Shown: one piece after another, positions 56,383-64,000 of the stretch
Numbering within the stretch: the stretch's first letter is position 1
How the letters are laid out: every line of letters starts with the position of its first letter
Source of the DNA: Lantana camara
Taxonomy: Eukaryota; Streptophyta; Magnoliopsida; Lamiales; Verbenaceae
DNA: 64,000 nucleotides
Direction: 5' to 3'
Assembly (NCBI GenBank): GCA_037501455.1
Contig: CM074858.1
Location: 81,194,501-81,258,500, forward strand
Made by a program: the position numbers and the translations under genes
Notes under the pieces: generated by a model
Seen by the model: only the letters and a program-made list of their open reading frames with translations
Databases searched by the model: none
What the model was told of the DNA's origin: nothing

Positions 56383-57198
56383 TTGCTGATGGGAGATTTT
56401 TGTATATAGTACTGATGCATATATATCTATCTATGGATGGCGGTCAGGACTGACTTTTGGATGAGGGGATGTATAGCTCTGGTAGATGATCCCCGACTTT
56501 TGGCACCACGGATGACGGTTCAGGTGACTTGGTACCTACTAGGTTATTTTCAGCAGGGTTGGACGGATTGGTAAGGCCTGTAAGGGAGTCAACTCGATAG
56601 TATCGGGTCCTCCCCATTTTTTTTGAATTAATACTGTTAACATGTGGCCTGTAGTAAATTTTACCAAACCTTGCACAGTTATAACAATTTCGGCTTTATG
56701 TTGAATATCTGTTTACTGCTTTCCATAACTGTCATTGCATGAGTCTTAGAGTTGCTTCAAGATACCATTAGGACCGTTGATAGGATCATGCCATTTCATT
56801 TATTGTTAGCATGCTATTATTCTTGATATGTTGGATACGCTTCTGGATATGTTGATCATGCTTCTGATCATGCTACAGTTCTTGTTAATATGACAGTACA
56901 CGTTCTGTTCCCGTTTTACATGTTGATCATGTTTTGGGATATGTTATACACGTTTCTGATATGTTGATATATTGCCTGAGCTTCTGTTCTCGTTTACATG
57001 TTATCTGACAATTGTTTCTGATTATATGATATGTTTAGAGATCTTGAATCTTTGCTGACATGTTGTTATGGGAATGTGTTGTTCTCATACTTATTTGTGA
57101 CTACGTGAGAATGTGAATACGTGGTTACGGATTCTGTGAATCATTATATGTCATGCATCGAATATATGTATCTGAATGCTTGTGAATTCAGTAACAAC
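56383..57198 (+). other. Spacer between leader ORF and gag
   Basis: A/T-rich, with several repeats of 'tgttgatcatg'/'atatgttgatat' type phrases (about 56820-57000). No reading frame or structure I can support. Confidence 0.5.
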
Positions 57199-60100
57199 AT
57201 GCCACCAAGAAGAGCACCCCGGAATCGTGTACCACCACTGCCACCCCAAAGAGATGTCACGCCACCCTCTGAAAGAGAAAGAACTCCGGAATTAAGGGAT
57301 GTGCTACGACAATTTATGAGGGCTTGTGCACCGAGAGATAATCCTCCTAATGAAAGGTCATTGGAGAAGTTTCTGAGGATGAATCCGTCTAAGTTCTATG
57401 GAGAACCGAACGACATAAAGGCTGAGAATTGGATTACTAGTCTTGAGAAGATTTTCGAGGCTATGGAGATCTACCCAGAGGATCGTGAACGAGTTCGGTA
57501 TGCTACTTTTCTTATGGAAGGAGCTGCATACAATTGGTGGAAGCACGTTCAGCATATGTGGATTGAGAATAACGTTGAAGGAAGTTGGGATGAGTTTATC
57601 AGAGAGTTTCAGCAGAAGTATACGCCTCAAGTGACTCGTGATGCACGAGAGGCTGAGTTTATGAGTCTGGTTCAGGGAACTATGAATGTGATGGAGTATG
57701 AAGCTAGGTTTGTGAGGCTGATCAAGTATGCGCCTCATATTCTGAATGATGAGCGTCGCAAGACGAAGAGGTTTATTGATGGACTGAAGCCTGAACTTCG
57801 GTTGACACTTGCATCTTTGGTTATTGAGACCTACAACCAGGCTGTTGATAGAGCGCTAAGGGTTGAAGCTGCACACAAGGAGATCAAGATAACTACTGCC
57901 CGTCAAGGACCTTCTAACCCTAAGCCTTATCAAGGTAATAAGCGACCTTCCGGATCTTTTCCCCAAGGAACTGGAAAGAGGCCAATGGTAACACCACAGC
58001 ATCAGCAGCAGAATGCTCCACCGAAACAGCAAGCACAGAAGCAGAAAGCGCCACAGCAGTATCAGAAGGCGCCACAACAGCAGAGAGCACCTCAGCCAGG
58101 TCCAGAGGAAATTGTTTGCCGATATTGTCGCCGAACGGGACACACTGAGGAGAACTGTCGCAAGAAAGCTGGACAGTGTTTCGCGTGTGGTTCCCCTGAG
58201 CACCAGATGGATAGTTGCCCGCACAAGATCAGGAGATTTGGGGTCCAGGATAAAGGAAAAGGAGTGGTGGGTACGACGAACAAACCGGTGGTCAGAGGCA
58301 GAGCTTATGCTTTGGATGGTAAGGAGGAGGTTGATCCTTCGTCTGTTGTGGAAGGTATTGTGCACATTCTTAACACGCCAGTTAAGGTCTTGTATGACCC
58401 TGGCGCTACGCATTCATTTGTTGCTTCTAAATTATGTGCGCATTTACAGTTTCCGCTTGAATACTTGCCATATAAATTTGAAGTGAGTTCTCCTTTGGGA
58501 ACTTGTCTTGTTACGGATCAAGTATATAAACGCTGCCCTATATGTATTGGTACCCGTTGTTACCCGACGGATCTGATTGAGTTACCGATGACAAGATACG
58601 ATGTTATACTTGGTATGGATTGGTTGTCTAAGTACCGAGCTAAGTTGGATTGTTACAAGAAAGAGATCATCTTGGAAGAAGATGAAAGTGGGACATCAGA
58701 AGGGAAAGTTGAGAAGTTATCAGTGATTTCTTCGATGGAAGCTAAGAAGTTAATTCAGAAAGGAGCTAGTGGATTTGTGGCTTATCTTTTGAATAGACCG
58801 AAAGATCAACTTAAGATCGAAGAAGTGGAAGTGGTGAACGAATTCCTAGATGTGTTTCCTGAGCATTTGGATTCGTTACCCCCTGACCGAGAGTTGGAGT
58901 TTACAATCGAGACGATATCAGGAGCTGAGCCGTACTCAAAGACACCTTATAGAATGGCACCAGCTGAATTAGATGAACTGAGAAAGCAATTGGATGAACT
59001 GATTGAGTCTGGATAGGTTCGACCGAGCACATCGCCGTGGGGAGCGCCTGTGCTTTTCGTTAAGAAGAAGGATGGATCATTGCGTTTATGCATTGACTAT
59101 CGGGAGTTGAACAGGATGACAATCAAGAATAAGTATCCTCTTCCTCATATCGAAGAGCTGTTCGATATACTTCAAGGATCGAAGGTCTACTCCAAGTTAG
59201 ATCTTAGACAAGGGTATTATCAATTGAAGATAAGGGAAGCAGATATTCCGAAGACTGCTTTCAACAGCCGATACGGACATTATGAGTTTGTAGTAATGCC
59301 GTTTGGTTTGACGAACGCACCAGCTGCATTCATGGTTATGATGCACCGTATATTCAAGCCGTTTCTTGACAAGTTTGTAGTGATCTTCATCGACGATATT
59401 TTGGTATTTTCGAAGACACCGGAGGAACATGCTGAGCATCTTCGAATCGTGTTACGCACTTTGCTGGATCACAAGCTATATGCGAAGTTCAGTAAATGTG
59501 AGTTCTGGCTTGAGAGAGTTACATTTCTCGGACACATCATATCAGGATCTGGAATCGAAGTAGATCCCTCGAAGATCGAGACGATTATGGATTGGAGGTC
59601 ACCGAAGAATCCTTCAGAAGTGAGGAGTTTTCTGGGATTAGCTGGTTACTACCGGAGGTTTGTCCAAGATTTCTCGAAGATAGCTACACCTCTCACTAAG
59701 TTGACAAAGAAAGAAGGGAAGTTTGAATGGACTGAGAAGTGTGAGCAAAGTTTTCAAAGGTTGAAGGAGATGCTAACAACTGCACCCGTGTTAGCGTTAC
59801 CAAAAGGAAAAGAAGGATATACTGTCTACACCGATGCTTCGAAAGAAGGACTAGGAGGAGTTTTGATGCAGAACGGGAAAGTGATTGCGTATGCATCAAG
59901 GAAACTCAAAACGCATGAAGTCAACTACCCGACACATGATTTGGAGTTAGCCGCGAAAATTTTTGCTCTGGGAAAATGAAGACATTACCTGTATGGAGTT
60001 ACGTTTGAGATCTTTACTGATCATAAGAGCCTGCGATATCTATTCACTCAGAAGGAGTTGAATATGCGACAGAGGAGATGGATGGAATTTCTGGAGGACT

Positions 60101-61809
60101 ACGACTGCATTATTCAGTACCATCCAGGAAAGGCGAATGTTGTAGCAGATGCTCTAAGCAGGAAAGTTCGTTTGGCACAGATTTCTGCCAACCCCGAGGT
60201 TGAACAAAGAGAGAGAATGGAGGTGATAACTAAAGCTCGAGTCGCGAACGTTGTGATGATATAACCTTTGAAAGAACAAGTGTTGGAAGCTCAGAAGAAC
60301 GACGAGTGGATCAAGAAATGTCTCGAATCTAAGGAGAAAGATGATGAGACCAAGTTCAAGGTTGATGAACATGGAATATTGAGGTACAAAGGTCGAGTAT
60401 GCGTACCAACTGTTTTGAGGAAAGAGATTCTCGACGAAGCGCATAAGACTAAGTACACGATATATCCTGGAGGTACTAAGATGTATCAAGATGTTAAGAC
60501 GCATTTCTGGTGGAATGGAATGAAGAGAGACATAGCCAACTATGTCAAGAAGTGCTTAACTTATCAGAAAGTTAAAGCTGAGCACCAGAAGCCGAGTGGG
60601 AAGTTGTAACCATTACCGATTCCGACTTGGAAGTGGGAGCAAATCACGATGGATTTTGTCACTGGATTACCCAAAGTCAGAGGAGGACAAGATAGTATCT
60701 GGGTGATCATTGATCGATTGACAAAGTCAGTGCACTTTTTGCCAGTAAAGACGACGGATAAGGTTAGCTCATTGGCAAAGCTGTACCAACAAGAGATTGT
60801 CAGATTACATGGAGTCCCGAACAGTATAGTCTCGGATAGAGATCCGAAATTCACGTCGCACTTGTGGAAAGAAATTCAGACTTTGATGGGAACAAAGTTG
60901 AACTTCAGTACTGCAGCGCATCCTCAGACGGATGGACAATCAGAAAGGATGATCAAATACTTGGAAGATATGCTAAGAGCTTGCGCGTTGGACTTCCAGG
61001 AAAGTTGGAAAGAGTGTTTACCTCTTGTGGAGTTTGCATACAACAATAGTTATCAAGCTTCTATTAAAGCTGCTCCGTATGAAGCTCTGTATGGAAGGAA
61101 ATGTAGATCCCCGTTATACTGGGATTTGGATGAAGCGAGATGTACTGAGGAAGGACCGATCAGAGTGAATTCTGCCAAATGGATAAGAGAAGCGACGGAG
61201 AAGATTCAGATCATTCGCCAGAGAATGAAAGCTGCCCAGGACAGGCATAAGAGTTATGCTGATCGACGAAGAAGGGATTTGGAATTCGCAGTGGGCGAAA
61301 AGGTATTTCTTAAGGCATCACCAAGGAAAGGGTTTTCCCGAATTGGGAAAGGTGGAAAATTAAACCCGAGATATGTTAGACCGTATGAGATACTAGAGAG
61401 AGTCGGACCGACTGCGTATAGATTGGATTTGCCTGTAGGTCTAACAGGAATCCACAACGTATTTCATGTATCTCAGCTTCGCAAGTGTTTCTCGGATGAG
61501 AAAGAGGTTGTGCCGGTAGAGGAGATACCGTTGGAACTGGATTTGACTTATGTTTTGAAGCCCGCTAAGATTCTAGACAGGAAGTTTCAAGAGCTGAGGA
61601 ATAGGAAGATTCCTTTGGTTAAAGTCCTTTGGAAGGGACATGGGACAGAAGAGGCAACCTGGGAGACAGAAGAGAAAATACAGAAACATCACCCTGAGTT
61701 GTTTGCAGTTACAGCAGAAGAATCTAAGGACAGATTCTCTTTAAGGAGGGGTGATTGTAACAGCCCAAAACAGGGCCTGGATGAAAACAGTAAGTTAAGG
61801 CAGTGGTAA
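57199..61809 (+). pseudogene. gag-pol: Chromovirus gag-pol polyprotein with four in-frame stops
   Basis: One frame throughout. Start MPPRRAPRNR at 57199 (the frame is open from 57121). Gag capsid domain: EKFLRMNPSKFYGEPNDIKA, NWW, EFQQKY, VMEYEARFVRLIKYAP. Two CX2CX4HX4C knuckles (58117-58217). Protease: LYDPGATHSF with Pro after the catalytic Asp (58396-58407), and [31 protein letters not shown] at 59389-59397. RNase [15 protein letters not shown] and ADALSRK. Integrase: HHCC-type finger with two ligands lost, DDE residues at 60712, 60835 and 60943 (35 residues between the last two). C-terminal chromodomain about 61530-61710 (VLKPAKILDR, VLWKGHGTEEATWE). Stops: TAG 59014, TGA 59977, TAA 60262, TAA 60607. 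The TGA sits where RNase H normally has Trp and the last TAA where Gln is usual, both G:C to A:T changes. No frameshift seen. The frame reads through the polypurine tract into the LTR. Confidence 0.92.
61740..61755 (+). other. Chromovirus polypurine tract
   Basis: TTTAAGGAGGGGTGAT directly before the 3' LTR start TGTAACAGCC at 61756. Confidence 0.82.
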
Positions 61810-64000
61810 AGCGTTTATAGACCGTGATCCAACTTTTTGAATCATCGTGCATTGCATTCTTACATGAACTTTGTGCTCGTATATGATCTGACATGCTTTA
61901 AGGGGGAATTCTTGACCTTTGATTCAGTTTACTATTCATAACCCGAGCCTACCTTATTCATATTGCTACTCGAACCCTAGAGGTTCATCACACATGTTTC
62001 CCAATTATTTGAACTGGTTTCCCGAACTCAGAAAGTCTTTCTTGAGCCATAAGGGTATTTTTGGAACTTACCGACCAAAGTTACTATTCATCAGAAAATG
62101 AGCTTTTGATTCTGATACCTTTTTCAACCCAAGTTACAGTCGAATCGATCCTTGAATCGAGACGAGTCTTTTGAAATCATTCTTGGCTTGGAAATCCATT
62201 CCGGAACTTTGTTTTATTGAAAACGTTTTTGAAAACCCTAGTTTACTATTCCTTTTACGAACCGTTTCATTCGAAAAATGTTTTCTCTTCGGATTTGCAC
62301 TACTTGAGCTATTTCAAGATTTTTGAGATGTTTTACAACTCTTGATTCAAACCCTAGCTTGAAATTTTGAAGCGTACGTTCGTACGTGAGAATTCACTAT
62401 TCATCCTACGTTTTCAACTTTTTAACGGTAAAACGTTTTATAGTCGATTTTGGACTCAAAACGCTTCTCGATTTATTTCTTGAATTTTGGAAGCAATCCG
62501 GACTTGAAAATCATTCTAGAAAGTCGTTTTTCACTCATGTCGAGTTTCGAGCTCAAAACTTTTATTCACTAAAACTAATTTATCTTTCAAACGGTAAATC
62601 CGATTTCGACGAATGAATATGCGTTTCGAAGCTAATTTTCTTGCCGTCGGAATGGTTAAACTTCCAGCCACTTATCCTTGAGCCTTGGGGGACGAAATTA
62701 CAGAAATACCCCCAGCAACCCATTTTTAGCTTCAACATCCCTAAAGCTTCTAGAAGATACAAGTGGATGAACTCTTGTTTTGCTCTCCTACCCTTAAGCC
62801 CTCTCTAATTGCAAGGTGAGGGGCTTCCCAACACCTATATATACCCCTCTCATGGCATTTGAATCCTTGCTCTAAGTCTTGTGTTAACAAGCACTCCTCT
62901 CTCCCTCCTTTCCCCTCTTGCCGTCGGCATCCCCTCCCCTTGTAGCTAGGTTAGTTTGTTTTGTTTATGTTATGTTAGTTTAGTTTATGTTTTTATGTTA
63001 TGGTATGTTTATATTATGTTTAGGTTGGGTCTTAGGGTCTTCCCTAAGCCATATAGGATTTTATTTTATGCATTTATTATATAGTTTTCATGATATGTTT
63101 GTGTAGTTGTTTATATGTTTTAATTGTTTAGTATATGCTTGAATATGTTATGAATTGCTCTAGTATATGCTATGATCATGTGATATGCTTGTTATATTAT
63201 GAGAATTGATGCATGATTATGGAATTTGAATTATGTTCATGCATGTTAGCTAATGGAATAGTGATTTACAATTTATTATGTCACAACTTGTTACATGTTG
63301 ATATGGAATTAAATTGTTACATGTTACATGCCTAAAGGTTTATGATATATGATATGATATGATATGAGATATGTTGTGACATGTTGTCACATTGTTATAT
63401 GACTCTTGAATTATGAATTGAGCTTATGGTATGATTTGGATTAATGGATTAGTGCCTTGATCATGTTATACACTTTAATAGTGTCACATGTTATAACCTA
63501 AGATAGATTAGTGTTTCATAACTTGATCTTATGCCTTAATTGGATCTCTTAACTATAGGTTATACCTTTAACCTAGATCACACTTGATTATATTAACATG
63601 AACTTGAAACTATAGGTTATAATCAAGATCATAATTTAATTAGGGTGTGTGTGTGTGTGCATGCCGTGTGTGTGTGGGTGTGTGTATAGTAAGGGTTTGA
63701 CCCGACCCTTTGACCCGACATGCGAATAGTAATCGGTGAATAGTAATCATGAATAGTAATCTTGAATAGTACTTTTGAATAGTGCTTTTGAATAGTAAAA
63801 ATGAATTAAAACTTGTGCTTTCTCTATAGACATTTGCACCTAGGGTTTCCATATCCAGGGTCTAAAATGTGTTTTAAAAATGTGTTTTCTTTCGTGGACT
63901 TGTTTCTTTACCTAAGGTTTGCGATAGGATTCATAATTTGACTAAAGCTTACTCGGTTATAGTAAGATCATAGTCTAACGTTAAGAGTAACTCACTTTGA
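61756..64000 (+). mobile_element. Chromovirus 3' LTR, truncated by the window edge
   Basis: Matches 51406-53655 at an offset of 10,350 bp (about 10,345 after small indels near 53300). It contains the second TATA box (62836) and donor-like site, and ends within predicted intron 1. By the 5' LTR length it would finish near 65,860. Confidence 0.92.

Larger units (their letters stand above)
51406..64000 (+). mobile_element. Chromovirus (Ty3/gypsy, probably Tekay/Del), runs off the window
   Basis: 5' LTR 51406-55514, internal 55515-61755, 3' LTR from 61756 to beyond the window. The two LTR starts are 10,350 bp apart, predicting a total near 14.5 kb. About fifteen differences by eye in 2.2 kb of LTR indicate a recent insertion. 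The lineage is inferred from domain order with an integrase-linked chromodomain and from very long LTRs; CRM, Reina and Galadriel are less likely. Gag-pol carries four stops, so this copy is defective. Confidence 0.85.

Noticed and set aside
57358..57738. 126-codon minus-strand frame opposite gag, and similar antisense frames at 57856-58413 and 60154-60504
   Set aside because: Antisense shadows of the gag-pol frame, with no independent start context or motif.

Overview
The window is a nested block of LTR retrotransposons from a flowering-plant nuclear genome. I see no host gene, tRNA or rRNA gene in it. The plant assignment rests on four things: primer-binding sites of the TGGTATCAGAGC type (initiator-Met tRNA), Ty1/copia and Ty3/gypsy proteins typical of plants, a chromodomain-bearing gypsy polyprotein, and a run of several-kilobase LTRs that begin TGTAAC and end CTACA or GTTACA. 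The species cannot be named from this sequence.

Layout. Positions 1-7419 are four LTRs nested in alternating orientation: X(-) contains Y(+), which contains Z(-), which contains solo LTR W1(+) with an ATCAA target duplication. Positions 7689-8189 are the broken end of another LTR (V). From 8190 to 40980 runs one old minus-strand Ty1/copia element (Copia-1), cut into pieces by later insertions. The first insertion is a young tandem of a coding-poor gypsy-type element (10589-20407, order LTR-internal-LTR-partial internal). The second is a composite of a second coding-poor element C with truncated LTRs (21146-33697), which itself contains solo LTR S1. The third is solo LTR W3 (35472-39146). From 40981 a gypsy LTR (Q2) carrying solo LTR Q1 interrupts the Copia-1 5' LTR. 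A second copia LTR (Copia-2, from 45475) interrupts Q2. Copia-2 holds a gag-only non-autonomous element (TR-GAG type, 45522-50691). It also holds the 5' LTR, internal region and truncated 3' LTR of a chromovirus of probable Tekay/Del lineage (51406-64000, running off the end).

How the parts relate. The chromovirus encodes gag, protease, reverse transcriptase, RNase H, integrase and a chromodomain in one frame. Four nonsense codons and two lost integrase zinc-finger ligands make this copy defective. It also has an extra leader ORF of 226 codons between the 5' LTR and gag. The gag-only element and the coding-poor elements share its LTR layout and would need such a partner for enzymes.

The most unusual signal is not a protein. 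Across the gypsy-type LTR families I find the same layout: a GT-AG-like two-intron leader inside the LTR, with a 60-75 nt middle exon. A stem-loop sits 16-33 nt before the last 3' splice site, and its paired bases change together between families. In most families the first predicted intron also carries an array of short GC-rich palindromes whose arms differ from copy to copy while staying complementary. A second class of such arrays lies near the 3' end of three internal regions, and Copia-1 carries two more in its leader. All pairings and splice sites were read by eye.
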